Assembly: GCA_964387095.1 (NCBI GenBank)
Contig: CAYLVH010000002.1
Span: 1-64,000 of the forward strand
Length of the DNA: 64,000 nt
Direction of reading: 5' to 3'
DNA from: JAJQBJ01 sp964387095
GTDB lineage: Bacteria; Bacillota; Clostridia; Oscillospirales; Oscillospiraceae
Positions 28,143-35,591 of the stretch are shown here, piece by piece. The notes beneath the pieces were generated by a model that made no database searches, was not told the DNA's origin, and worked only from the letters and a program-made list of their open reading frames with translations. Made by a program: the position numbers and the translations under genes. Within the stretch, counting starts at the first letter, position 1. Each line of letters starts with the position of its first letter.

Positions 28143-28168
28143 GGGCCTTTCACCTCTCTCTTCTCTTT

Positions 28169-29638
28169 TTATTTCAGCACGTTCAGATGCCGGATGGAGG
28201 GGTCCTCCGGGCCAGTCATCTGGCAGCCCTTCTCCCGGGCGTATTTGATATAGTGCAGGATGTCCCTTGTAATGCGCTCGCCAGGGGCCAGGATGGGGAT
28301 GCCGGGGGGGTAGCACATGACAAACTCGCTGCAAACCCGGCCCTCAGTCTCCTCTATGGGCAGGCTGAGCTTGTCCGCATAAAAGGCCTCCTGGGGGCTG
28401 GTTGCCACAGTGGGGTCGATATACTCCTGCGTCAGCATACCGGAGGGATCCCGCTTATAGCGGCGGCGGATCTCCGCCAGGGCGCTGACCAGCCGCTCCA
28501 CCTCCTGGATGCGGTCGCCTATGGAGACATAGGCCAGGATATTGCCCAGGTCCCCGAACTCGATCTGGATGTCATAATCATCCCGGAGGGCATCGTAGAC
28601 CTCAATGCCCGCCATGCCGATATCCAGGGTGTGGACACTGAGCTTGGTCAGGTCGAAGTCATAAATGGAGTCATCATTGATGAGCTCCGGCCCAAAGGCG
28701 TAATAATCCCCGATGGCGTTGATCTCCCCCCTGGCGTACTCGGCCAGGCCCCGGACCTGTCCGAACACCTGCCGCCCCCGCAGGGCCAGATTGCGGCGGG
28801 AGATGTCCAGGCTGCTCATCAGCAGGTAGCTGCCAGAGGTGGTCTGGGTCAGGTTAATAATCTGGCGCACATAGCCCGCATGCACCTTGGGGCCGGTCAG
28901 CAGGAAGCTGGACTGGGTCAGGCTTCCGCCGCTCTTGTGCATGGAGACGGCAGCCATATCCGCCCCCGCCGCCATGGCGGAGATGGGCAGATTGTCCCCG
29001 AAATAGAAGTGCGTACCGTGGGCCTCGTCCGCCAGGCAGAGCATCCCAGCCTGATGGGCCATTTCCACGATGGCCTTCAGGTCGGAGCAGATCCCATAAT
29101 AGGTGGGGTTGTTCACTAGAACCGCCACCGCCTTCGGGTGCTCGGCAATGGCCTTCGCCACCTGTTCCCGCTTCATACCCAGGGAGATGCCCAGGCGCTG
29201 GTCCACCTCCGGATTCACATACACCGGAATCGCGCCGCAGAGCACCAGGGCATTAATCACGCTCCGATGCACATTCCTGGGCATGATAATCTCATCCCCG
29301 CGCTTACAGACGGTCAAAACCATGCTCTGTACGGCGCTGGTGGTCCCCCCCACCATCAGGAAGGCACTGGCCGCCCCGAAGGCGTCCGCCGCCAGCTCCT
29401 CCGCCTCCCGGATCACAGAGGTGGGATGGCACAGGTTGTCCAGCGGCTTCATGCTGTTCACGTCCACGCCCACGCACTGCTGCCCCAGGAACGCGGTCAG
29501 CTCCGGGTTCCCCCGGCCGCGCTTATGCCCCGGCACGTCAAAGGGGACCACCCGCATCTGGCGGAATTCCTCCAGCGCCTGATAAACGGGTGCCCTGCTC
29601 TGATCCAACTTCCAAACCCAATCTTTCATCTTGTCCAT
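28169..29638 (-). CDS. speA: Orn/Lys/Arg decarboxylase, probably arginine decarboxylase
   Basis: Fold-type-I PLP decarboxylase of the short Bacillus type (489 residues; B. subtilis SpeA is 490). The PLP lysine is in AAVSMHKSGGSLTQSS, preceded by CLADEAHGTHF with the cofactor-contacting residues; PFDVPGHKRGRG is a family start signature. The neighbours speE and speB, and the need for agmatine as the SpeB substrate, favour arginine over lysine or ornithine. An ATG at 29629 has better RBS spacing and could be the true start. Upstream is a long leader with a terminator. Confidence 0.88.
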   Translation of the reverse strand: MDKMKDWVWKLDQSRAPVYQALEEFRQMRVVPFDVPGHKRGRGNPELTAFLGQQCVGVDVNSMKPLDNLCHPTSVIREAEELAADAFGAASAFLMVGGTTSAVQSMVLTVCKRGDEIIMPRNVHRSVINALVLCGAIPVYVNPEVDQRLGISLGMKREQVAKAIAEHPKAVAVLVNNPTYYGICSDLKAIVEMAHQAGMLCLADEAHGTHFYFGDNLPISAMAAGADMAAVSMHKSGGSLTQSSFLLTGPKVHAGYVRQIINLTQTTSGSYLLMSSLDISRRNLALRGRQVFGQVRGLAEYARGEINAIGDYYAFGPELINDDSIYDFDLTKLSVHTLDIGMAGIEVYDALRDDYDIQIEFGDLGNILAYVSIGDRIQEVERLVSALAEIRRRYKRDPSGMLTQEYIDPTVATSPQEAFYADKLSLPIEETEGRVCSEFVMCYPPGIPILAPGERITRDILHYIKYAREKGCQMTGPEDPSIRHLNVLK

Positions 29639-29733
29639 CCCCTTCCGCTATCTCGCCCGATCCATGGCGGGGTAAAACGCCCCATCCGCTCAGATCCAAG
29701 CCGTGCCGCCAGAGATGGCACACGCCCCATAGC

Positions 29734-29773
29734 AAAAAAGCAAGACAGCCCATGTCGCCATGTACTGTCTTGC
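29734..29773 (-). terminator. Intrinsic terminator inside the speA leader (possible attenuator)
   Basis: Read leftwards, GCAAGACAG (29773-29765) pairs with CTGTCTTGC (29748-29740), an inner CATG/CATG pair stabilises the loop, and TTTTTT follows. It lies about 95 bp before speA and about 360 bp after the only good promoter, so it is either an attenuator of the polyamine operon or the end of a separate small RNA. Confidence 0.75.
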
Positions 29774-29941
29774 GTAAAAATTCCCATCTGGTTGCAAATT
29801 CCCAGTTCACCGGTCAGGCCGCGCCTTCCCATCAAACAGGACCAATTGTTCAGGAATGTGGAAAAGGTCAGAGTCTATATAGCAATCATACTTTTACTAC
29901 TCTTATTGACTGTTTCACAAGTCAGCGCATGGGCGCCATTC

Positions 29942-29979
29942 GGTTTATGAGAAACCAACTGGTTTATAAGAAACCAACT
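29942..29979. repeat. Tandem 19-bp repeat, each copy a small hairpin
   Basis: GGTTTATGAGAAACCAACT (29942-29960) is repeated as GGTTTATAAGAAACCAACT (29961-29979) with one mismatch. Each copy can fold as GGTTT/AAACC with a 5-nt loop. Located in the speA leader. Confidence 0.8.
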
Positions 29980-30130
29980 TATAAAATTGAGTTCTTAACT
30001 CGATCAATAAGGCAACTCCAGTTGCCGTTCGGCACTGGACCCGGCTGTCCGTATGGCTTTGACTCCCCAGGGAGTGGTCCAGAATAATTGCTTTGGAAAA
30101 CCCTGACAAAATCAAAACTTTTCCAAATTC
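29942..30130 (-). ncRNA. Candidate structured leader RNA of the polyamine operon
   Basis: From the predicted transcript start near 30130 the leftward RNA folds into successive stems: TTTGGAAAA/TTTTCCAAA (30127-30119 with 30100-30092), CTGGACC/GGTCCAG enclosing ACTCC-CTGG-GGAGT (30082-30035), GGCAACT/AGTTGCC (30026-30011), GAGTT/AACTC (30001-29989), then the two tandem GGTTT/AAACC hairpins. About 170 nt further on is the intrinsic terminator. No start codon with an RBS opens a convincing protein here. I do not match it to a named riboswitch class. Confidence 0.45.
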
Positions 30131-30136
30131 CCGTTT

Positions 30137-30165
30137 ATTTTAACAGATTAAAATACGAATGTCAA
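30137..30165 (-). promoter_or_regulatory. Promoter for the speA leader and polyamine operon
   Basis: Perfect TTGACA (30165-30160) and TAAAAT (30142-30137) on the minus strand, 17 bp apart. It lies about 64 bp after the stop of the 3D-domain gene and 500 bp before speA. Confidence 0.8.
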
Positions 30166-30228
30166 CAAAATCATCTCTCCCCAGCGGCCTGCAGGAAACA
30201 CCAGGCCGGCCTTGCATCCCCAGGGGAA

Positions 30229-31227
30229 TCAGTCCTCCAGAATATAGACGAGAACGGAGCGCCGGCCAAACTGAATGCACTCAGACTCCGTATTGTAATA
30301 GAGGTCAACCCGGTTGCCCTTAATCGCGCCCCCGCAGTCCTCTGCAGTGGCATAACCGTAGACAACAGAACCGTCTGTTGTAACGATGTACATCTTGGTT
30401 CCGTAGGGAATCACACTGGGATCCACCGCAATGGCCCCTACCCGGGGCGTGGTTCCCGTGGCCGTGGGCTGGCCGGAGTAGTCCGTATAGGCAGTTGCCG
30501 TGCAAGTAAGCACCTGCGAGTAATACACCCGTTCCCCGGAGGCCGTAATCAGCGTGTTGGGGATATAGGTTCCGTAAGTAATCTCTTCCGTCACCGGCTC
30601 GGTCTGAATCCCGGAATCCAGCAGGATATATTCCGGCTCCTCGTCATCCCGGACGACGACCTGGTAATACGCAAAGCTGGTGCCGTTCTTCCCCTCCTGG
30701 GTCACAACCTCTGTGCCCTCCTCCATATTGGGGTCCTCCGTGCGGACGGTCTCATAGGGAATATCTGTATACTCCGTCTCATAGTAGATCTCAGCGCGGC
30801 TGACCTTGACCAGGGTTCCCTCAGCGATCGGGCTGTCCAGGTCAAGATTCACGGTGTCGTAGGTGTCCAATGTGATATCCATCTGCTCCAGCACCCCGCC
30901 AACGGTGGTTTCCTCCGTAAAGATGGTGCGGGTGTCCCCGTCGCATTTCACAGTCACCGCATAGTTATCCGTGATGTTGATGGAGCTGACCAATGGCTCC
31001 ATGCCCAGCCCGGTCTCCTGCAACTGGTAGAGGGCATCGCTAAGATTGATTGTCTGGGTTTCCACTGTGCTGGTCAAGGCCCTCCCGGTTTTCCCAGGCA
31101 CCACTGCCATCAGGCCCCAGGCCAATATCACTGCCGGCGCAGCAATGCACCCAACACAAACCAACTTGCTTTTCTTCCCGCGTCCCGTATACTTGCCGGC
31201 AACCGGCTTCCCTATGTGATTTTTCAT
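30229..31227 (-). CDS. G5/3D-domain cell-wall protein (resuscitation-factor/YabE-like)
   Basis: Membrane-anchored, secreted protein probably acting on peptidoglycan. From ATG 31227 (GGAGG five bases upstream) the 332-residue product has a cytosolic basic start, one membrane helix (about 22-42), a DUF348-like segment (DGDTRTIFTEETTVGGVLEQ), a G5-like region, and a C-terminal 3D domain with TCTATAYTDYSG, AVDPSVIPYGTKMYI and AEDCGGAIKGNRVDLY, which holds the three conserved aspartates. This is the YabE/YuiC-like arrangement; lytic transglycosylase activity is inferred from those relatives. Its own consensus promoter lies upstream. Confidence 0.88.
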   Translation of the reverse strand: MKNHIGKPVAGKYTGRGKKSKLVCVGCIAAPAVILAWGLMAVVPGKTGRALTSTVETQTINLSDALYQLQETGLGMEPLVSSINITDNYAVTVKCDGDTRTIFTEETTVGGVLEQMDITLDTYDTVNLDLDSPIAEGTLVKVSRAEIYYETEYTDIPYETVRTEDPNMEEGTEVVTQEGKNGTSFAYYQVVVRDDEEPEYILLDSGIQTEPVTEEITYGTYIPNTLITASGERVYYSQVLTCTATAYTDYSGQPTATGTTPRVGAIAVDPSVIPYGTKMYIVTTDGSVVYGYATAEDCGGAIKGNRVDLYYNTESECIQFGRRSVLVYILED

Positions 31228-31360
31228 AGTAACCTCCATGCGTCTGCCGGTTCCCCCAGCCGTGGGGCAGCAGATGAGCAATGATTTTGGCTCCAGGATC
31301 GCCTGTGCCAAGCGGAATTTACAAACGTGTAACCGTTGTTACCGTTTTGTAACTGTCGGG

Positions 31361-31389
31361 ATTATATATGATTTACTCGGGAATGTCAA
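31361..31389 (-). promoter_or_regulatory. Promoter of the 3D-domain gene, with long leader
   Basis: Perfect TTGACA (31389-31384) and TATAAT (31366-31361) 17 bp apart on the minus strand. The 5' leader of about 125 nt contains repeated GTTAC/GTAAC words (around 31325-31350), perhaps a regulatory RNA or operator. Confidence 0.85.
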
Positions 31390-31548
31390 CACTTTTTTCT
31401 TTAAGAGCCAATTTTTTGGTCCCAAAAGTGGTTTTGGAAAGAAAACTTATTTGCTTATTCCAGCAATTCGCCAAATCTTCGTGGTTCTTTTTCCCGGTTC
31501 TGTCGGAGATCATGAAAAAGTTTGTCCGTTTTTTTGGAGCATTTTTCA

Positions 31549-31577
31549 TTTACTTCTCTTTTCAATTGTTTTATACT
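31549..31577 (+). promoter_or_regulatory. Promoter of the CoA-transferase operon
   Basis: TTTACT (31549-31554) and TATACT (31572-31577), 17 bp apart, 45 bp before the GTG start of the CoA-transferase. Divergent from the 3D-domain promoter; the sequence between them (31390-31548) is AT-rich with no gene seen. Confidence 0.55.
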
Positions 31578-31621
31578 TAGAATAGTATTTTTTACAAAGT
31601 GTAGCAAAGGAGGACCCCAAC

Positions 31622-32932
31622 GTGACAAAGCGAGAACTATATGAATCCAAATTCATCACTTTGGATGAGGCGCTGGGCATGATTCGCTCTGGCGACACCA
31701 TTGCTCAGGCCGCTTACGGCAATGAACCCCTAGCGATGCTGCGCAATCTCCACACCATCGCAGACCGGGGCGTTAAAGACGTTTGCGTTTGGATGGGCGC
31801 CCCCCAGGAGGAGTATCCCTTTATCTCTGACCCCAACAACAACCTGGACGGCGTAATTTCCGTCAATTCCATCTTCTTCGGCGCCCCCCTGCGGAAGCAG
31901 ATCGCCAAGGGCAGCAAGCGGATCAACTTCTGTCCCAACCATCTGCACTCCATGTCCAATGTCATGCTGGAAACCCGCCGCCCCACCATCTTCTGGGCCG
32001 CCGTTACCCCCATGGACCGCTATGGCTACGTCTCTGTCTCCTGCACCCAGCAGGCCGAGCTGGAGATGCTGGATCTGTGCGACTTGGTGATCTTCGAGGT
32101 CAACAAGCAGCTGCCCTACACCAGCGGAACCGTCCGCGTCCCCATCGAACACGTTGACTACTTCATTGACGTGGATTATCCCATTACGGAGCCCCCCGTC
32201 CAGCCCCCAAGCCCCATTCAGGAGACGATCGCCCATTACGCCTCCTCCCTGATTAAGGACGGCGACACCATCCAGCTGGGCATCGGCGGCCTGCCGGACG
32301 CCGTGGCCCATGACCTGGTGGACCGCCACGATCTGGGCATCTACACCGAAATGATCGGCTCCGCCATGGGTGAGCTGATGGCCTGCGGCGCGGTCAACAA
32401 CAGCAAGAAAAATTTCCACCGCAACCGCACCATCGGCGCCTTCTGCTGGGGCTCCCGCGCCCTCTATGACTTTGTGGACGACAACCCCATGGTGGAGCTC
32501 CTGCCCACGGCCTATGTCAACAACCCCTTCAACATCGCCCAAAATGACAACATGGTCTCCCTGAACACCGCCCTGGAAATCGACCTGACCGGCCAAGTGT
32601 GCTCGGAGTCCCTGGGTTCCCTGCAATATTCCGGCACCGGCGGCGCAACTGACTTCGCCTATGGCGCCTATCACGCCAAGGGCGGCAAGGGCATCATCGC
32701 CATCAGCTCCACCGCCAAGGGCGGAACCATCTCCCGCATTGTCTCCACGTTGAAGCCCGGCGCGGTGGTCTCAATCCAGAGGAACATCGTGGATTATATT
32801 GTCACCGAATACGGCATCGCCCATTTGCGGGGCAAGACCGTCCGCCAGCGGGTCAATGAGATGATCAACATCGCGGCCCCGGAGTTCCGGGAGGAGCTGC
32901 GTCAGCAGGCGGACAAGCTGCTGCTCTGGTGA
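31622..32932 (+). CDS. Acetyl-CoA hydrolase/transferase-family CoA-transferase (butyryl- or 4-hydroxybutyrate-CoA:acetate type)
   Basis: Class I CoA-transferase moving CoA between an acyl-CoA and acetate. The likely catalytic glutamate is in DLGIYTEMIGSAMGE, after the CoA-site run QLGIGGLPDAVAHDL; the C-terminal half has YSGTGGATDFAYGAYHAKGG and IVTEYGIAHLRGKTVRQR. Length 436 matches Cat2/But-type enzymes. GTG start with AAGGAGG eight bases upstream. A terminal butyrate-forming enzyme is one possibility in this kind of organism; its partner gene (a phosphotriesterase-family hydrolase 37 bp downstream) argues for a hydroxy-acid or lactone substrate instead. Acyl specificity cannot be read from the sequence. 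Confidence 0.88.
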   Translation: MTKRELYESKFITLDEALGMIRSGDTIAQAAYGNEPLAMLRNLHTIADRGVKDVCVWMGAPQEEYPFISDPNNNLDGVISVNSIFFGAPLRKQIAKGSKRINFCPNHLHSMSNVMLETRRPTIFWAAVTPMDRYGYVSVSCTQQAELEMLDLCDLVIFEVNKQLPYTSGTVRVPIEHVDYFIDVDYPITEPPVQPPSPIQETIAHYASSLIKDGDTIQLGIGGLPDAVAHDLVDRHDLGIYTEMIGSAMGELMACGAVNNSKKNFHRNRTIGAFCWGSRALYDFVDDNPMVELLPTAYVNNPFNIAQNDNMVSLNTALEIDLTGQVCSESLGSLQYSGTGGATDFAYGAYHAKGGKGIIAISSTAKGGTISRIVSTLKPGAVVSIQRNIVDYIVTEYGIAHLRGKTVRQRVNEMINIAAPEFREELRQQADKLLLW

Positions 32933-32969
32933 GACCCGGAAGGCAATTTGAATTTTGGGGGAATGAGCA

Positions 32970-33932
32970 ATGGCAATGATACACACTGTGCTGGGCCAGG
33001 TCAGCACCAACGCATTGGGTCAGACCCTGATGCACGAACACATCACCTGCGCCGACTGGTCCATGCGCATGGCCTTCGGGGACCGCTATTTTCAGTATGA
33101 CAAGCTGGTGGAGATGGCCGCCGGCCAGCTGAAGCGCGCCAAAAAATACGGCATCACCACCCTGGTGGACGGCACCGCCGTCAACCTGGGCCGGGACATC
33201 AACCTGCTGCGGGATGTCTCCGCCGCAAGCGGCGTCAACATTGTGGCCTCCTCCGGCTTTTACTATCAGGAAGAGGCCTGGCTGGCCCTGCGGGACGAAG
33301 AAGAGATCTTTCAGATGCTGCTAAACGAGTGCCAGAACGGCATCTCTGGCACGGATTCCCTGCCGGGAATCATGAAAAACGGCGTGGCAAAAGCCGGCGT
33401 CACCCCCCTGCAACAGAAGCTGCTGCATGCAGTGGGCCGGGTCTCCAAGGAGACGGGGCTGCCCATCTTCTGCCACCACGATCCATCCATAAAGAGCGGC
33501 TACCAGATCATGGATATCTACGCCTCCACCGGCGTGGAAACCCATAAGGTCATTATGGGCCACACCGGCGACTCCAATGACCGGGCCTATCAGGAGGATC
33601 TGGTGAAAATGGGCTGCTACATCGGCTTTGACCGGCTGGCCTACGGCGACCGGGAAAATTCCGTTGAAAACTGCGTCAAGAACATCATCTCATTGTGTGA
33701 GAAGGGCTATAAGAACCGCCTGTTCCTCTCCCATGACTGGGCCTCCTATCTGGGCTTCTGGGACAGCTGGGACAAGACCGTCTCGGCGGATTATCTGAAT
33801 CTGGAAATTGACTTCTCCTTCATCAGCCGTGTGGTCATCCCCATGCTGCAGGCGGCAGGCTTGACGGAAACGGATATTCGTGATATTATGGTTGAGAATC
33901 CAAAGCGCTTTTTTGAAGGCGTAAAGGGATAA
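32970..33932 (+). CDS. Phosphotriesterase-family metal hydrolase, probably a lactonase
   Basis: Amidohydrolase-superfamily TIM barrel with a binuclear metal site. Visible ligands: HEHI near residue 22 (HxH), the bridging-lysine region GIMKNGVAKAG near 131, CHHD near 170, GHTGD near 196, and LSHDWAS near 254 (last Asp). At 320 residues it has the family's normal length. Most bacterial members hydrolyse lactones or sugar lactones rather than phosphotriesters. It follows the CoA-transferase by 37 bp and is likely co-transcribed, so the pair may open a lactone and activate the resulting hydroxy acid. That role is inference. Confidence 0.85.
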   Translation: MAMIHTVLGQVSTNALGQTLMHEHITCADWSMRMAFGDRYFQYDKLVEMAAGQLKRAKKYGITTLVDGTAVNLGRDINLLRDVSAASGVNIVASSGFYYQEEAWLALRDEEEIFQMLLNECQNGISGTDSLPGIMKNGVAKAGVTPLQQKLLHAVGRVSKETGLPIFCHHDPSIKSGYQIMDIYASTGVETHKVIMGHTGDSNDRAYQEDLVKMGCYIGFDRLAYGDRENSVENCVKNIISLCEKGYKNRLFLSHDWASYLGFWDSWDKTVSADYLNLEIDFSFISRVVIPMLQAAGLTETDIRDIMVENPKRFFEGVKG

Positions 33933-33942
33933 AACTCCGCTG

Positions 33943-33976
33943 AAAAAGCAGCCGGAGGAATTTTCCTTCGGCTGCC
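33943..33976. terminator. Stem-loop after the phosphotriesterase-family gene
   Basis: GCAGCCGGAGGAA pairs with TTCCTTCGGCTGC around a short loop, with a T-run on the minus strand (TTTTTCAGC) and a weaker one on the plus strand. Probably the operon terminator. Confidence 0.6.
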
Positions 33977-34115
33977 TCTTTGACAGGTTTTTTCTGCTCC
34001 ATAAGCATGGCAAAATCGGCCCTATGCCGTCTCTGGCCGGCCTTAAATTCTCAGCGTGCAGGGTAAGACGCCCCAGATGTCCGAAACTTCTTGTCTAACG
34101 GAAACAATTGAATAC

Positions 34116-34200
34116 GCGCCTGTGATGGAATTGGTAGACATGCGAGATTTAGGTTCTCGTGCAGCAATGCGTGTGGGTTCGAGTCCCTTCAGGCGCACCA
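34116..34200 (+). tRNA. tRNA-Leu (anticodon UAG)
   Basis: The 85-nt sequence has the acceptor stem GCGCCTG/CAGGCGC, a D arm with GGTAGAC, an anticodon stem CGAGA/TCTCG around loop TTTAGGT (anticodon TAG), a long variable arm as expected for a class II tRNA, the T loop GGTTCGAGTCC and an encoded CCA. An intrinsic terminator follows. Confidence 0.97.
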
Positions 34201-34209
34201 AACCAACAT

Positions 34210-34247
34210 AATCCGAACCTTTTTCCCACGGAAGAGGGGTTCGGATT
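34210..34247 (+). terminator. Terminator after tRNA-Leu
   Basis: AATCCGAACC (34210-34219) pairs with GGTTCGGATT (34238-34247), ten base pairs, with a T-rich loop and short trailing T-run. Confidence 0.7.
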
Positions 34248-34368
34248 ATTTGCGCGCCATGGGGCCGCCGGCCGCTTTTTCTGTAACCGCCCCAATGATA
34301 AAATACAAGACAACAAGTTCCCGCATAGAACGGGCGGCGGGCACTCATACTAAAGCCGAGGTGATTCC

Positions 34369-34608
34369 ATGTCAAAAGCAAGTGTCTATTTTACCTCGGG
34401 CAATCCGGATGGAAAGCACAATGTGAAGGACATTAAGCAAGAGCTTGACATGCTGCCAGGCGTGCTCTCTGTCAGTGTCAGCGACAGTTCCAATCAGGTC
34501 GCCGTGGACTTTGACATCACCGGTGTCCGGAGCCGACGGATCCAAACGCAGCCGGAAAAAATGGGATATCAGGTATTGGATTCCAATTTGGACAACCACA
34601 TCATGTAG
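34369..34608 (+). CDS. HMA-like small protein without the CxxC metal motif
   Basis: The 79-residue protein follows the ferredoxin-like beta-alpha-beta pattern of heavy-metal-associated domains (KDIKQELDMLPGVLSVSVSD, then VAVDFDITG and EKMGYQVLDS). The usual metal-binding GMTCxxC loop is replaced by SGNPDGKHNVKD, so no cysteines are available. It is probably part of a former copper-export locus with the P-type ATPase remnant and csoR that follow. Functional state unknown; it may sense or fold with a transporter rather than carry metal. Confidence 0.7.
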   Translation: MSKASVYFTSGNPDGKHNVKDIKQELDMLPGVLSVSVSDSSNQVAVDFDITGVRSRRIQTQPEKMGYQVLDSNLDNHIM

Positions 34609-34619
34609 GAGGCAGGCAG

Positions 34620-34742
34620 ATGCCAGATCGGAAAAAATCCATCGAAGCGGTAAAAGATGAGAAGGGGAAACAGCAGGTGAAAAATCAAAATCAACATCAC
34701 AACAGCAAAAAAGAAGCCCTTGGCCCTAATACCAAACGATAA
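34620..34742 (+). CDS. Small Lys/Gln/Asn-rich protein, 40 residues, unrecognised
   Basis: An ATG 11 bp after the HMA gene opens a 40-codon frame (MPDRKKSIEAVKDEKGKQQV ... KKEALGPNTKR), with GGAGG at the end of the preceding gene serving as ribosome binding site. The product is very basic and polar, contains a QNQHHN histidine patch, and ends just before a strong terminator. The spacing and the terminator suggest a real gene co-transcribed with the HMA protein. The histidines may bind metal, but this is a guess. Confidence 0.55.
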   Translation: MPDRKKSIEAVKDEKGKQQVKNQNQHHNSKKEALGPNTKR

Positions 34743-34750
34743 AGTGAGAA

Positions 34751-34785
34751 AAGTGCCTACAGAAGCCGGATTTCTGTAGGCACTT
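34751..34785. terminator. Terminator after the HMA/small-protein pair
   Basis: AAGTGCCTACAGAA (34751-34764) pairs with TTCTGTAGGCACTT (34772-34785) with a short loop; followed by AATAATTTTTT on the plus strand. Confidence 0.85.
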
Positions 34786-34789
34786 CAAT

Positions 34790-35196
34790 AATTTTTTCCT
34801 CCATTTAATCAACAAAGCAGAATTGATAATGACTAGTACGCTTCCCGCGTTATGCACCAAAGCCCCCGCAACGGGATTGAGGATTCCCGTAATGGCCAGC
34901 GCAATTGCAATAAAGTTTAAGGTCATTGAGAAGGTCAAGTTGGTCTTTCTGGTGGTCATCATTCGCTTGGATAGCGCGAACAAATGGGGCAGTTCCTTTA
35001 ACCAATGCGATATCCGCAGCATCCACGGCGATATCGATGACCGTGCAGCCCTGCAGCAAATAGTCCCGGGCTTCTTTTTCTGCATCCGGTGAAAGGACAA
35101 TGCCGTTCTCGGAAATCAGCCAAGTTAAGGCAGCAGCCGTCAATGTGATCACAACAATCCAGGTCGCCCAACGATCTGCCAACCCAACGATTTTCG
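34790..35196 (-). pseudogene. Remnant of a P1B-type (heavy-metal) ATPase
   Basis: Two matching pieces survive on the minus strand in different frames. The upstream piece (near 35190-35095) reads VGLADRWATWIVVITLTAAA, the transmembrane region that precedes the CPC motif in clostridial metal ATPases, then jumps to DAADIALVKGTAPF. The downstream piece (near 35010-34790) reads LTFSMTLNFIAIALAITGIL then NPVAGALVHNAGSVLVIINS, the C-terminal membrane helices. The CPC motif, the DKTG phosphorylation site and the nucleotide-binding domain are missing. A large internal deletion plus a frameshift has destroyed the gene; it lies between the HMA protein and csoR on the opposite strand. Confidence 0.82.
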
Positions 35197-35211
35197 CCTT
35201 TGTCCGTCATC

Positions 35212-35239
35212 TTGACAACATTTCGATTTTTAGTATAAT
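35212..35239 (+). promoter_or_regulatory. Promoter of csoR
   Basis: Perfect TTGACA (35212-35217) and TATAAT (35234-35239), 16 bp apart, 35 bp before the csoR start codon. Confidence 0.85.
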
Positions 35240-35247
35240 ATACACAA

Positions 35248-35260
35248 ACCCCTTACGGTA
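35248..35260 (+). promoter_or_regulatory. Candidate CsoR operator
   Basis: ACCCCTTACGGTA, read on the other strand TACCGTAAGGGGT, resembles the TACC-N4-5-GGGGTA operators of Cu-responsive CsoR proteins. It sits between the -10 element and the csoR start, suiting autorepression. Confidence 0.4.
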
Positions 35261-35274
35261 TGGAGGCGGACATT

Positions 35275-35547
35275 ATGAAACAATGCATGGATGCGGAAAA
35301 TCTACATCGCAGGCTAAAAAAAATCATCGGACAGGTGCAAGCCATTGACAGAATGATTGATGAGGATATCCCTTGCGAGGACATATTGTCCCAAATCAGC
35401 GCGGCAAAGTCCGCGTTAAACAAGGCCGGGCAAGTTGTTTTAGAGGGTCATATTAACCATTGCATAAAAGATGCCGTTGCCCGGGGAGACGCGGAGGAAA
35501 TAGAAACCTTTACAAAAGCCATCGAACGTTTCGCCAACATGCAGTAA
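35275..35547 (+). CDS. csoR: CsoR/FrmR-family metal-sensing repressor
   Basis: All-helical DUF156 repressor that leaves DNA when it binds metal. The 90-residue protein from ATG 35275 (GGAGG eight bases upstream) carries a cysteine in DEDIPCEDIL and the pair in VVLEGHINHC, giving the Cys-His-Cys arrangement with four-residue spacing of the last two ligands that is typical of Cu(I)-sensing CsoR. An earlier in-frame ATG at 35260 overlaps the RBS. The adjacent copper-ATPase remnant supports copper, although that target is dead. It may now regulate only itself or a distant gene. Confidence 0.88.
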   Translation: MKQCMDAENLHRRLKKIIGQVQAIDRMIDEDIPCEDILSQISAAKSALNKAGQVVLEGHINHCIKDAVARGDAEEIETFTKAIERFANMQ

Positions 35548-35591
35548 AGCCAATAGGCCAGGAAACCCGTCCGGGGCTATATGCCTTTTGT

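Noticed and set aside
29980..30120. c-di-GMP-I, guanidine, T-box or SAM riboswitch in the speA leader
   Set aside because: A CAAAGCC...AGCCGGGT stretch briefly resembled c-di-GMP-I, but the second helix and tetraloop pattern are missing, and no T-box, SAM or guanidine core was found.
31228..31360. ydaO (c-di-AMP) riboswitch before the 3D-domain cell-wall gene
   Set aside because: Such genes often carry one, and GGGGGAACC occurs, but the required flanking motifs (GGGGTGAATCC and AGCTAACC types) are absent.
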